Shown here: positions 8,278 through 16,347 of the stretch, in pieces
How positions within the stretch are numbered: the stretch's first letter is position 1
Layout of the letters: the number at the start of each line of letters is the position of its first letter
Source of the DNA: Jeotgalibacillus proteolyticus
GTDB lineage: Bacteria; Bacillota; Bacilli; Bacillales; Jeotgalibacillaceae
Assembly: GCF_002926065.1 (NCBI RefSeq)
Contig: NZ_PREZ01000004.1
Coordinates: 434,001 to 498,000 of the forward strand
Direction of reading: 5' to 3'
DNA length: 64,000 bases
Made by a program: the position numbers and the translations under genes
The notes under the pieces: model-generated
What the model was told of the DNA's origin: nothing
Seen by the model: only the letters and a program-made list of their open reading frames with translations
Databases searched by the model: none

Positions 8278-8865
8278 CTAATCGTTAATCTCAGGTAAAG
8301 TGGCTTCCAGCATCTTTGTTTGGAGGGATTGGAGATAGTTTGCACGTTTTTGTGGGTCTGAGCCTTGGTAGAGGTTTAAAATGGAGTTCAGGTTCATGAA
8401 TGGGGGTATTTTTTTTAGAGGGTTATAGTAGAGGTGAGAGCTGCTCCACGGGTAGGACTTGCATTTTTTTACGATACCCGCTGTTACAGGGTTTAAGTGG
8501 ATATAATAGCTTACCTCAAGCATGCCGATTTTGGGTTCAATCAGCTGAGCAAAAAAGCGCTTTTCAAAAACGTGACCCGTAAGTCCATAACGGTTATTAT
8601 AATAGCTGGCATAACGTTTGTTTAATAGAGACATAATTTTTGAAATGGAAAGCTGGGGATCTAACGGTCTAAGCTGAAGATGGTAGTGGTTTGTCATCAG
8701 ACAATAGGAGGCAATCTCGAAGGGGTATTTTTCATGAATTTGATTGAGAATATAAAAAAACACTCTAAAATCACTGTCCTGCAAAAATAAAGGTTCTTTC
8801 CTGTTACCTCGGCATACAATATGATAAAAATACCCAGGTAAAAAAGCGCGTCTTTTCCTCACCAT
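8278..8865 (-). CDS. REP-associated tyrosine transposase (RAYT, Y1/HUH)
   Basis: A 195-residue single-strand DNA transposase of the IS200-like Y1 superfamily. N-terminal Y-H-I-V-C-R-G-N; the HUH metal motif appears as T-N-H-Y-H-L-Q; and the nucleophile region reads S-Y-Y-I-H-L-N-P-V, typical of the REP-associated branch. RAYTs recognise and cleave palindromic REP hairpins. Repeat clusters lie on both sides (8195-8272 and 9050-9138), so this is the likely driver, past or present, of the 17 clusters in the window. The frame is intact. The + strand beside its 3' end is very G-rich (8281-8460: 20 C, 58 G). Confidence 0.88.
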   Translation of the reverse strand: MVRKRRAFLPGYFYHIVCRGNRKEPLFLQDSDFRVFFYILNQIHEKYPFEIASYCLMTNHYHLQLRPLDPQLSISKIMSLLNKRYASYYNNRYGLTGHVFEKRFFAQLIEPKIGMLEVSYYIHLNPVTAGIVKKCKSYPWSSSHLYYNPLKKIPPFMNLNSILNLYQGSDPQKRANYLQSLQTKMLEATLPEIND

Positions 8866-9049
8866 TCGCCGTCACCTCCCAATTCAAGTATCAGCAGATT
8901 AAAAAGAACAGAAAACTTATCAAGCCTACACTCTTCCAATAAAAAACCTCCTTTAAATCCTTATTCGTGAAGCTCCCTTCACAACCTTACTATACCATCT
9001 TTTTGTACCATTGGATTTTGAAAAATGGGAAGGAGGGATGGGTTATTCG
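8866..9049. other. Non-coding flank between RAYT and repeat cluster 3
   Basis: AT-rich with a C-rich + strand (8881-9000: about 32 C, 9 G). It holds the RAYT promoter side. No gene is supported here; the short open frames at 8967-9218 run into the repeats. Confidence 0.5.
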
Positions 9050-9138
9050 TTCGACAAGTGCCTGGCACTGCTCGAAGCACTTCGCGAAACCCTTTCGACA
9101 AGTGCCTGGCACCACCCGAATTTGGCACCCCCCGAATT
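9050..9138. repeat. REP-like cluster 3 (5' side of RAYT)
   Basis: Two full GTGCCTGGCAC cores preceded by TTCGACAA, and a degenerate GGCACC copy. It sits between the RAYT promoter region and the sortase terminator. Confidence 0.85.
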
Positions 9139-9150
9139 GCACATTCACAC

Positions 9151-9178
9151 AAAAAAACCGCACAATAGCTGTGCGGTT
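9151..9178 (-). terminator. Sortase terminator
   Basis: Stem AACCGCAC / GTGCGGTT overlapping the sortase stop codon, followed on the minus strand by a run of seven U. Confidence 0.8.
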
Positions 9179-9857
9179 AGTTGGCTGCGCTGACTTCAGT
9201 TTGTTCCTGGTTTGTTAGCTGACTATCAACTAGGTCGGCCATGAGGATGAAGCGTTCAGGCGCAGGTCCAACGTAATAAAATGGATAGCAGGTGGAGACA
9301 GTTAGGGTTGCTTTCGGCTTTGGAACGATAACGCTCAGTTCATCTTTATCAACTATACGCGTGTTTTTTACCTTGTACGTAAATTTCCCTGCGGATGTTT
9401 CAACAATCAGAAGGTCGCCTTTTTTAACGTCTCCTAGCGTCCTGAAAATTGTATCACGATGACCTGAAAGAACAGAATTGTCCTGCTCCCCAGGCAGCAC
9501 ACTTCCTGCAAAGTGCCCTACGCCTTTTTCAAGCTCATCCTCATCTGTTCCATGATAGATAGGAAGCTTAGCATCTAGCACAGGAATAATAAGGTCACCG
9601 ATATTATCACCAATCTTTGGACGAACGGGATACAGCGGCTGTTCTGTATCCGCTGTATCCTCCTCCATGTTTACCTGTACTGGTTCTGGATCCTCTGCTG
9701 CAATTTCTGCAGGCTTTAAAAGGAAATATCCTTTAAAATATGCATAAGCATTTGTACCGCCAAACCATAGACCAACCAAGATCAACCCCACGGATGCTGC
9801 TAGAAAAATACTGCGCCTTCTGCGACTGCCTCGGGCTTTTTTTCTATCTGCTCTCAT
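9177..9857 (-). CDS. Class D sortase
   Basis: A 226-residue membrane-anchored transpeptidase that attaches surface proteins to the cell envelope. Basic N-terminus, one membrane segment at about 17-40, then the sortase fold: catalytic His133 in G-H-R-D-T, Cys190 in V-S-T-C-Y-P-F, and Arg202 in P-E-R-F. These signatures match class D (Bacillus type). It lies three bases downstream of the gene for its probable substrate, which carries L-P-K-T-A, the class D-style sorting signal. Confidence 0.92.
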   Translation of the reverse strand: MRADRKKARGSRRRRSIFLAASVGLILVGLWFGGTNAYAYFKGYFLLKPAEIAAEDPEPVQVNMEEDTADTEQPLYPVRPKIGDNIGDLIIPVLDAKLPIYHGTDEDELEKGVGHFAGSVLPGEQDNSVLSGHRDTIFRTLGDVKKGDLLIVETSAGKFTYKVKNTRIVDKDELSVIVPKPKATLTVSTCYPFYYVGPAPERFILMADLVDSQLTNQEQTEVSAAN

Positions 9858-9860
9858 AAA

Positions 9861-11063
9861 TTAGATCCCTTGCGTTTTGAACCGGCGGAATAGGACGATT
9901 CCAATTAACACAAGCGCCATGCCTGCCATCGTATTTCCAAGCGAATTGGATGCTGTCTTTGGCAGTTTGGCTCCTTTAACAGTTTTAACTGGTGCTGCTT
10001 CTGAAGCTTTTTTATTTATCTTCTTTTTTCCACCTGCTCCTGCTTGAGGGTTTTCTTTTACCACTTGCTCCATCTCTTTAATGTCTTTTCCAGTATCCTT
10101 AATAAGGCCGGATCCGAACATATCAGCTGTTAATATAATATCTGCTAAAAATACACCTTGTTTATTATAAAATTCTATTAATAAATCAAAGTTCTTCGTT
10201 GTATCAAGAGTAAGCAGACCTTCAATTGTTACCGGAGTCGTTACCCCGTCCTGAATTACATAATACTTTGTATCAAATTCGAAAAGGTCCAGCAGTTCCA
10301 TGTAGATGTTGAACAACTCTACCAACTCAGCGTCTGAAAGCTCATCAGCAGTCTCAAAATCTTCAATTGCAAACATGCGGTCAAGTAATGAATCCAGTCT
10401 TGCTTCAAATGCCGGATCCTCATATGGCAGTGTTTCAAGATGTGCAAATAATCTTTCAAGCTCTTCGTAAGTTAGACCAATACCCGAAAAAAGATAAGAG
10501 AGTTCTTCAAGGAAATCATAATCATCTAAATACATATAGATTGCCCAGTCCAGGTCTTCAATATATTCATAGTTATCAATAGAGTCGCCATGCTCATTTA
10601 GAAATGCCTCAAGCTCTTCTTTAGATTCGAAGCCATATTCTTCTAAAAGCTGCTTTAGTGTTTCATCCGTGATCGGCGTGTACTCTGTTAAATAAAACTC
10701 AACAAACATATAAAGCTCTTCAGAAAAAATAAGATAAGTGCCTTCAGTAACATCCTCTCCGGCTTCCAGATCGCCATTATCAACAAGCAATGCGTTAAGC
10801 TCTTCTCTCGTTAAATCAAAATCTACTAAAATAGTTTGAATAGATTCTTCTGTAATTGGAGTTCCAAGCTCGTCTACTGTATCGAAATCCTCAAGAGTCC
10901 AGCCCTTGGATTCCAAATATGTAACGTACTCATCTTTATTTAGCCCGTTCTTCTCTAAAAAAGTTTCGAATTCAGCGTCATTTGCCTCCAGTGCAAATGT
11001 CATACTTGGCAAAGCCCAAAACCCCATAGTAACAGTCAAAAGTATTGCAATTAATCGCTTCAT
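9861..11063 (-). CDS. Processed acidic surface protein, sortase substrate
   Basis: A 400-residue secreted, strongly acidic protein. Signal peptide at 1-25 (ends T-F-A-L-E-A); several helical repeats rich in E-E-L/L-E-E; a Lys-rich segment; then L-P-K-T-A at about 367-371, a hydrophobic segment and F-R-R-F-K tail, i.e. a complete cell-wall sorting signal. This matches the family annotated as processed acidic surface protein, typically paired with a class D sortase. I choose the ATG at 11063, six bases after AGGAGG, over the one at 11069, which abuts it. It is co-transcribed with the sortase gene. Confidence 0.88.
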   Translation of the reverse strand: MKRLIAILLTVTMGFWALPSMTFALEANDAEFETFLEKNGLNKDEYVTYLESKGWTLEDFDTVDELGTPITEESIQTILVDFDLTREELNALLVDNGDLEAGEDVTEGTYLIFSEELYMFVEFYLTEYTPITDETLKQLLEEYGFESKEELEAFLNEHGDSIDNYEYIEDLDWAIYMYLDDYDFLEELSYLFSGIGLTYEELERLFAHLETLPYEDPAFEARLDSLLDRMFAIEDFETADELSDAELVELFNIYMELLDLFEFDTKYYVIQDGVTTPVTIEGLLTLDTTKNFDLLIEFYNKQGVFLADIILTADMFGSGLIKDTGKDIKEMEQVVKENPQAGAGGKKKINKKASEAAPVKTVKGAKLPKTASNSLGNTMAGMALVLIGIVLFRRFKTQGI

Positions 11064-11180
11064 TCCCATCCTCCTGTAATCTGTTTGTAATATACCTGAA
11101 TAGTATAAAACTAAATACTGGTTATGAATATAGACTATTTACCTATATTTTAAGATATATTTACAATTTACGGCACGTTT

Positions 11181-11221
11181 CGTTCGACAAAAACCGAGTG
11201 GTGCCTGTCACCACTCGGAAG
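11181..11221. repeat. REP-like cluster 4
   Basis: A single unit: TTCGACAA then the hairpin CCGAGTGGTG-CCTGT-CACCACTCGG (10-bp perfect stem). It is placed between the surface-protein promoter and the end of the amidohydrolase gene. Confidence 0.85.
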
Positions 11222-11239
11222 GCCCCACTCTAATTGGGC

Positions 11240-12364
11240 CTAAAACACCTGCTCCCCATCTATAAAAATCATAACCGGCTTAGCTTTAAAGTCTTTTAAG
11301 GGGTTTGCAGACCACAGAACGATGTCTGCGTCTTTTCCTATTTCGAGGGATCCGATCCGGTCACTGAGGTTTAGCTGTCTCGCGGCTTGTATGGTTATCG
11401 CTTCAGCAGCTGTTTTTTCACTAAGGCCATAAGACATAGCTCTTCTTGCTTCTGTTAATAATTCATCGATTGGTACCACAGGGTGGTCTGTTGTTATGGT
11501 AAATGGAATTCCAGCCTCTTCAAATGCACGATAAACCTCCCATGATAGATTGGCCAGCTCTACCTTCAGTTTCCCCATCATGGTTGGTCCAAGTACCACG
11601 TCATAGCCTGAGCTCTTGATCTGTGGAAGTATTTTAAGACTATCTGTTGCGTGAACAATTGTTAAATTCAAACCAAATTCCTTTGCAATCCGAATCGCTG
11701 TTAGAATATCATCTGCCTGATGAGCATGCGCCTTAACCGACAGATGGTGGGCGAGAACATACTGCATAGCTTCCTCCGCCATTGTTGCAGGCGCAATCCC
11801 CTCATTTTTCTTCGCATGCCAAAATGCTTCACGGATGACTGCAGCAACGCCCATTCGTGTAGTGGCGACATTTCTATGTGCGAGAATTGGATTTTCACCA
11901 AATGCAATCTTTAAACCTGACGGAGATTGAAGAACCTGCTCTTCTACCGGCCGCCCGGGCTTAACCTTAATAATCGCTGTTAAACCGCCAATAATATTGG
12001 AGCTTCCAGGTACGACCTGTACTGTTGTCACGCCGCCCATTAACGCTCTATAATAACCCTCGTCAAAAGGATTAATTCCATCAATTACACGTATCTGCGG
12101 CGTCACCGCACTCGATAGTTCATTAAAACTATCTCCTTCAATGCCAATTCCTTCTTCATTAATACCAAGATGAGTATGCACATCAATCAACCCTGGAAAT
12201 GCTACAGCACCTCCTCCGTCCATCCACTCAATGGGTTTGTTAAAGCTGGGGAGATTTTGCGGCGTTCCCACATAATGAATAACCTCATCAAACACAATCA
12301 CTCCATCAGGAACAAAACCATTTGTAATCGTTTCAATCGAAATATTCCGAAGCCCCTTCACCAC
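11240..12364 (-). CDS. Amidohydrolase (COG1228 / imidazolonepropionase-like)
   Basis: A 374-residue metal-dependent hydrolase. The metal-binding D-V-H-T-H is about residue 60; later histidines occur in V-K-A-H-A-H and T-I-V-H-A-T, and a metal Asp in T-I-T-T-D-H-P. The frame is open to 12463, but the upstream part encodes repeat sequence (M-T-G-T-P-R...). I place the start at the GTG at 12364, seven bases after AGGAGG. It is the last gene of an operon with two Gfo/Idh/MocA oxidoreductases. The substrate is unknown. Confidence 0.8.
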   Translation of the reverse strand: MVKGLRNISIETITNGFVPDGVIVFDEVIHYVGTPQNLPSFNKPIEWMDGGGAVAFPGLIDVHTHLGINEEGIGIEGDSFNELSSAVTPQIRVIDGINPFDEGYYRALMGGVTTVQVVPGSSNIIGGLTAIIKVKPGRPVEEQVLQSPSGLKIAFGENPILAHRNVATTRMGVAAVIREAFWHAKKNEGIAPATMAEEAMQYVLAHHLSVKAHAHQADDILTAIRIAKEFGLNLTIVHATDSLKILPQIKSSGYDVVLGPTMMGKLKVELANLSWEVYRAFEEAGIPFTITTDHPVVPIDELLTEARRAMSYGLSEKTAAEAITIQAARQLNLSDRIGSLEIGKDADIVLWSANPLKDFKAKPVMIFIDGEQVF

Positions 12365-12435
12365 TGCTCCCCCTCCTGAATATTGCATAAAAAAACCCAA
12401 GGAGCTGTGTTCTCTCACGGACTCGGTATATTGAT

Positions 12436-12510
12436 TTGACAAATTTCGAGGGGTGCCTGTCACTTCACCCAGTCAATTTGAAAAATTCGGGGAGTGACAG
12501 GCACCCCCCG
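12436..12510. repeat. REP-like cluster 5, overlapping a coding end
   Basis: Inverted pair of units (GGGGTGCCTGTCAC and GTGACAGGCACCCC). It runs across the 3' end of the oxidoreductase gene at 12460-13458 and upstream of the amidohydrolase start, so a repeat supplies the C-terminal codons of a protein. Confidence 0.8.
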
Positions 12511-13458
12511 TTCTGCAGACTCATAGGCGCATAGGGCAGCTTCTAATGCTTTTAGGCCGTCGTGGCCTGTGATGGCGGGTTTTTGCCCTTTTTTTATGGC
12601 ATTGGTGAAGTCAAGGAGCATGGCTGTGTTCATGTCATCCCCCCAGAAATTCCAGCTGATGCCGTCTGTGTCTGAGTATAGCTCGAGCTTCTGATCAAAG
12701 GCGTTTACGGAAAGAGTGCCGCCGGTTCCGATAATTTCGAGTGTGACGTCTCCCCATGTTGGATAGTTATTATTTCTTGACCAGCTGAAGTCCAGTGTGG
12801 CAAAGGCTCCATTGTCAAAATCCATGGTGACGATTCCGCTGTCATCAATAGCTTCATTAATTAGTAGATTGCCTATTTCAGCATACACTCCCTTAATCTC
12901 AGCACCCATAAACCATCTGAGTAAATCCACGACATGAACGGTATGATCCATTGCTGCTCCGCCACCGGAAAGCTCTTTCTTTAAAAACCAGCCGCCTGGA
13001 TTCGTGCCGCGATTGGTCCCTTTAACTGCGAGAATACGACCTAGTCCTCCGCTTTTTACAATGGCCCTTGCTCTTTTAACCGGGGTGTTGTACCGGACCG
13101 GGAAAGCAATTTTGAGGGAGACGTTATTTTCTTCGCAGCAGAAAATCATTTCTTTCGCATCTTTTAACGTGGTAGCAATCGGCTTTTCACACAAAATGCT
13201 TTTTTTAGCACGTGCAGCCGCAATTACATGCTCTGCATGCTTCGCATTTTCAGAAGTGACGATAACTGCGTCAATAGTTGATTGGAGAAGCTGAGGGAGA
13301 TGACGGTAGAAGGTTGTTTTAAAATGCCTGGCAGCACCAAGTCCCCTCGCAGCATCGTCATCATAAATCCCTGCAAGCTCCAATCCTTTTTGCTTTTTGA
13401 TGATTTTTGCATAGCTGTAGGCATGACCATGTGCAAAGCTGATGATTCCAAGCTTCAT
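12460..13458 (-). CDS. Gfo/Idh/MocA-family oxidoreductase A
   Basis: A 332-residue NAD(P)-dependent sugar or inositol-type dehydrogenase: N-terminal Rossmann fold, E-K-P-I-A at about 93-97 with the family lysine, and D-H-T-V-H-V-V-D carrying the catalytic His. It is co-directional with a second family member immediately upstream (six-base gap). The last residues, G-V-P-V-T-P-R, are encoded by repeat cluster 5; family members often end with a similar G-x-P-V-T-L, so the repeat may have replaced or mimicked the native tail. Confidence 0.88.
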   Translation of the reverse strand: MKLGIISFAHGHAYSYAKIIKKQKGLELAGIYDDDAARGLGAARHFKTTFYRHLPQLLQSTIDAVIVTSENAKHAEHVIAAARAKKSILCEKPIATTLKDAKEMIFCCEENNVSLKIAFPVRYNTPVKRARAIVKSGGLGRILAVKGTNRGTNPGGWFLKKELSGGGAAMDHTVHVVDLLRWFMGAEIKGVYAEIGNLLINEAIDDSGIVTMDFDNGAFATLDFSWSRNNNYPTWGDVTLEIIGTGGTLSVNAFDQKLELYSDTDGISWNFWGDDMNTAMLLDFTNAIKKGQKPAITGHDGLKALEAALCAYESAERGVPVTPRIFQIDWVK

Positions 13459-13464
13459 AAAACG

Positions 13465-14481
13465 TTATCCCCCTTTTTCGGAGTGGCCGCCAAGTGTCAC
13501 AGGCAATCCGTTTTCCGTTGAAATGATGGCAGCCATTGCGATCTCCATCGCACGATAGGCGTCAAGTACCGTGACAAGCGGTTCTTTTCCGGAAATAATA
13601 CATTCGATAAAATGCTTGAGCTCTTCCCGGTAAGGGCTCGAGGCGAGAGGACTTTCAGGCACCTTGACCCCTCCAGCACCTGATTTTTTGTTTCTTGGCT
13701 GATAGCTTAGCGGAGAAATTTTCTTACTGTCGTATTCTATAATGCCGTCTCTTCCCGCGATTTCAATTCCATAGGAAAAGTTCTGATGCGCCCAGGTTCC
13801 TTCTAAATGGGCAATGACTCCGCTTTGAAATCGCAGAGTCACAAGAGCATAGTCAATCATTTCCTTCGATGCCTCTTCACGTTTAAGCGTTTTAGCAAAT
13901 ACCCTTTTGACCTCGCCGAAGCAGGAGCGCAAAAAGTCAAAGTCATGTAACAGTAAATCAAGAATCAGCCCACCGCTTTTTGAGGGGTCCCCGTACCAGT
14001 TTTCCCACGCTTTCGGAAACGCACCGCCTCTTGTCGTTCGAACGACAGCAGGCGAGCCGATTTTTCCTTTATCTAAAAGCGAGCGGATTCGTTTATATTC
14101 CGGAAAAAAACGCACGACATGAGCAACAAATAATCTCACACTCTTTTTTCCACAAACTTCTATCATCTCTCTCGCTTCCTCCAGACTTCTGGCCAGAGGC
14201 TTTTCACAAATGATATTTTTTGTAAGCTGTACAGACTTAAGTACATATTCCTTATGTAAATGAGTAGGCAGACAAATATCGATAACATCAAGATTCTTAA
14301 GCTTTGCGGCAGCCTCATCAAATCCTGAAAACACCTTTGCCGATGAATTAACAGCTAGAGCCTCCGCTTTTTCCACACGAGGATCCACAATCCCCGCAAG
14401 CTCAACCCCATGCAGGCTTTTATACGCCCTCGCATGCACACCTCCCATCGTCCCGGCACCAACCACCAAAACTCTCAGCAT
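13465..14481 (-). CDS. Gfo/Idh/MocA-family oxidoreductase B
   Basis: A 338-residue dehydrogenase. Rossmann motif V-G-A-G-T-M-G-G near residue 10, E-K-P-L-A with the conserved Lys at about 92, and D-L-L-L-H-D-F-D in the substrate domain, ending G-L-P-V-T-L-G. The ATG at 14481 follows GGAGG; a GTG at 14487 is an alternative start. First gene of a three-gene operon with oxidoreductase A and the amidohydrolase, probably for catabolism of a sugar, inositol or related derivative. No transporter is linked. Confidence 0.88.
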   Translation of the reverse strand: MLRVLVVGAGTMGGVHARAYKSLHGVELAGIVDPRVEKAEALAVNSSAKVFSGFDEAAAKLKNLDVIDICLPTHLHKEYVLKSVQLTKNIICEKPLARSLEEAREMIEVCGKKSVRLFVAHVVRFFPEYKRIRSLLDKGKIGSPAVVRTTRGGAFPKAWENWYGDPSKSGGLILDLLLHDFDFLRSCFGEVKRVFAKTLKREEASKEMIDYALVTLRFQSGVIAHLEGTWAHQNFSYGIEIAGRDGIIEYDSKKISPLSYQPRNKKSGAGGVKVPESPLASSPYREELKHFIECIISGKEPLVTVLDAYRAMEIAMAAIISTENGLPVTLGGHSEKGG

Positions 14482-14556
14482 CTCCACACCCCTCCCCTCC
14501 TATTTTATTTATCAGAGTAGGCAAATATGACAAATGAATTTTCAGGTGGTGATATT

Positions 14557-14676
14557 TTCGGGTGGTGCCAGGCACTTGTCGAAGGCACTTGTCGAACCCG
14601 CGTGGTGACAGGCACCTGTCAAATTCTGTCGAAAGCAACGCCCTTCATTCGGGTGGTGTCTGGCACCACCCGATTC
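14557..14676. repeat. REP-like cluster 6
   Basis: Four core copies in mixed orientation (GTGCCAGGCAC, GTGACAGGCAC, GGCACTTGTCGA and GTGTCTGGCAC). The flanks show one of the sharpest composition switches: + strand 51 C / 13 G on the left (14401-14520), 19 C / 47 G on the right (14761-14880). Confidence 0.85.
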
Positions 14677-14685
14677 CCTAAACCC

Positions 14686-14718
14686 AAAAAAATCACCGCC
14701 CCAAGTTCAGGCGGTGAT
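14686..14718 (-). terminator. Terminator of EEP-family gene
   Basis: Stem ATCACCGCC / GGCGGTGAT followed on the minus strand by a U-run. Confidence 0.8.
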
Positions 14719-14738
14719 GGATAGTAGGCTATTGGCTT

Positions 14739-15527
14739 TTAGATATTGATTTCTACCTCGACGCCGTAGTGGTCGGAGATGATGGGTTTGTTTTGGCCGT
14801 TGAAGATGACGGTGGAGGAGCTGACTTCGATGGCACGTGTGGCCAGGATGTAGTCGATTCGAAGCGCGTGATCGTTTTGGCTCCAGCCGGCGATTCTTCC
14901 GGGTACGGTGATTCCTTTGTCTTTATTCTCAGCAAGTGAATAGGTATCATACAGTCCCTGCTCGAGCAAGTACGTGTATCCTTCTCCTTTTATCCTTGCG
15001 TCATTATTGAAATCACCGGCTAAAATGGACAAGCGGCTTGGGTCGATTTTTTCCATCAGGCGGTCAACCTGCTCAGGGAAGGGCTCGTCCTTATCGCTCC
15101 ACCAGCCGGTATGGCAGGAGTAAATATCAATCTCTTCTCCCTTCCATTCAATGGCTGCACGGATAATCGCCCTGCTCTTCCATTTCTCCGGATCCGTTGT
15201 GCGCGATACAAAGAACTCGTCCACATCTAAAATAGGGACCCTGGATAGAATCGCCACCCCTTCTTCATTCCAGCCATAGCTATGGTGGCTGAAAGTCCAT
15301 ACCATTTTATAATCACTGCACCCGAGGGCTTCTAGCTTTTTCAACAGCACTTCGCCGTAATGGTCCTCAGATGTCACGTTATCATACCTTGCAAATTTTT
15401 TAATGCTTACCTCCTGAAGCGCGATGACATCGTAGCTTCTTTCAACAATCGTCTCAGCCAGAATATCCATCTTCTCCAACTGATCTTCCTCCTGCCACGC
15501 ATGGCAATTTAGTGTAAGCAGTCTCAT
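14739..15527 (-). CDS. EEP-family phosphatase, MapP-like
   Basis: A 262-residue endonuclease/exonuclease/phosphatase-fold enzyme. Motifs in order: L-T-L-N-C-H at the N-terminus, A-L-Q-E-V with metal Glu39, S-C-H-T-G-W, A-G-D-F-N-N-D, and S-D-H-Y-G with the catalytic His. The opening L-L-T-L-N-C-H-x-W-Q-E-E resembles maltose-6'-phosphate phosphatase (MapP) of lactic acid bacteria, so a sugar-phosphate substrate is more likely than DNA; this is inferred from similarity in memory. The 3' end is C-rich on the coding strand, opposite to the G-richness normal in this genome. Confidence 0.78.
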   Translation of the reverse strand: MRLLTLNCHAWQEEDQLEKMDILAETIVERSYDVIALQEVSIKKFARYDNVTSEDHYGEVLLKKLEALGCSDYKMVWTFSHHSYGWNEEGVAILSRVPILDVDEFFVSRTTDPEKWKSRAIIRAAIEWKGEEIDIYSCHTGWWSDKDEPFPEQVDRLMEKIDPSRLSILAGDFNNDARIKGEGYTYLLEQGLYDTYSLAENKDKGITVPGRIAGWSQNDHALRIDYILATRAIEVSSSTVIFNGQNKPIISDHYGVEVEINI

Positions 15528-15956
15528 CGTATCAGGCTCCTAACCAATCTTAAATAGTGAATTTCGCACTTCTGTTTTGATACGGCAAAAACTTGGACAC
15601 CACGTTTATTTTAGAAGCGAGGGAAAAAGGAAATTAACCGCGATCCATCTTCACCTATCCACTCTCTTCCCCGCAAACCAGTTCACTAATCGAAACGTCC
15701 TTAACTTCAATTTTATTTATCACTGAATTTTCCCGATTTTTGGCCTTTAAAACACTGATTAAAAAATAGTCCTCTAATAATTAAAATAAATCGCCTAACT
15801 CCAGTTTATTGCCACCTTCATTAAAAAATGACCTCAAATAAAATATCCAATTCCTGAAGATAATTACCGTAAACTAGATGATTTACTTAAATGTTTACAC
15901 CAAAGTTCCCAAGTGAATAAGGTAAGTAACAGGTCGAAAGGGGTGCATATCATATA
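15528..15956. other. 429-base gap without recognised gene
   Basis: AT-rich sequence with many stops in all frames. I see no RNA gene, repeat or clear hairpin. The last part holds the AAAGGGGTG ribosome site of the lipoprotein gene at 15957. Confidence 0.5.
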
Positions 15957-16271
15957 ATGAAAAAAGCAGCGACGTTTGCATTGATAAGTGCATTGGTTCT
16001 TGGCGCCTGCAGTCCGGATGACGGTTATGACAATGAGGAAGAAGTTGAAGAGGATGAAGGCGGCCATGCGCCAATTGATGAAGAGGATGAGCCCGCACCT
16101 GATGACGATGTATCGGCTGAAGAGGTGATGGAAGGCGCAATTGTATTTTATAACGATTAAATCAAATCAGAGAGCTCCATTTCATCAGAAGACGAGCACT
16201 CAGCTGGAGAAACCTTAACCAATATGACTGTCATTGATTATGAAGTAAATCCGTCTTTTGAGAGAACATGA
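15957..16271 (+). pseudogene. Acidic lipoprotein gene with in-frame stop
   Basis: The intact part (15957-16160) encodes 67 residues: a lipoprotein signal peptide with lipobox L-G-A-C (Cys18), then a very acidic Asp/Glu-rich segment ending V-F-Y-N-D. After the TAA at 16158-16160 the same frame continues for 36 sense codons (starting I-K-S-E-S-S, ending P-S-F-E-R-T) to a TGA at 16269-16271, just before the terminator. This looks like one gene of about 104 codons interrupted by a nonsense mutation, or a short gene that happens to have an open 3' region. The start is well supported by AAAGGGGTG. Confidence 0.5.
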
Positions 16272-16298
16272 GTGGAACCTTTTCAGAATAATAGTACG

Positions 16299-16340
16299 TA
16301 AAAAACCTGAGCTCAGCAGCTGCCGGACTCAGGTTTTTTT
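16299..16340. terminator. Bidirectional terminator
   Basis: Stem AAAAAACCTGAG / CTCAGGTTTTTT between the lipoprotein gene and the end of splB, with T-runs on both strands. Confidence 0.85.
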
Positions 16341-16347
16341 GATCTAA

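Noticed and set aside
8967-9218. Open frames across repeat cluster 3
   Set aside because: Their peptides are translations of the repeat (V-P-G-T-T-R type), with no start context.
12365-12463. N-terminal extension of the amidohydrolase frame (begins M-T-G-T-P-R)
   Set aside because: It is encoded by the repeat and upstream gene end; a GTG with AGGAGG at 12364 is the better start.
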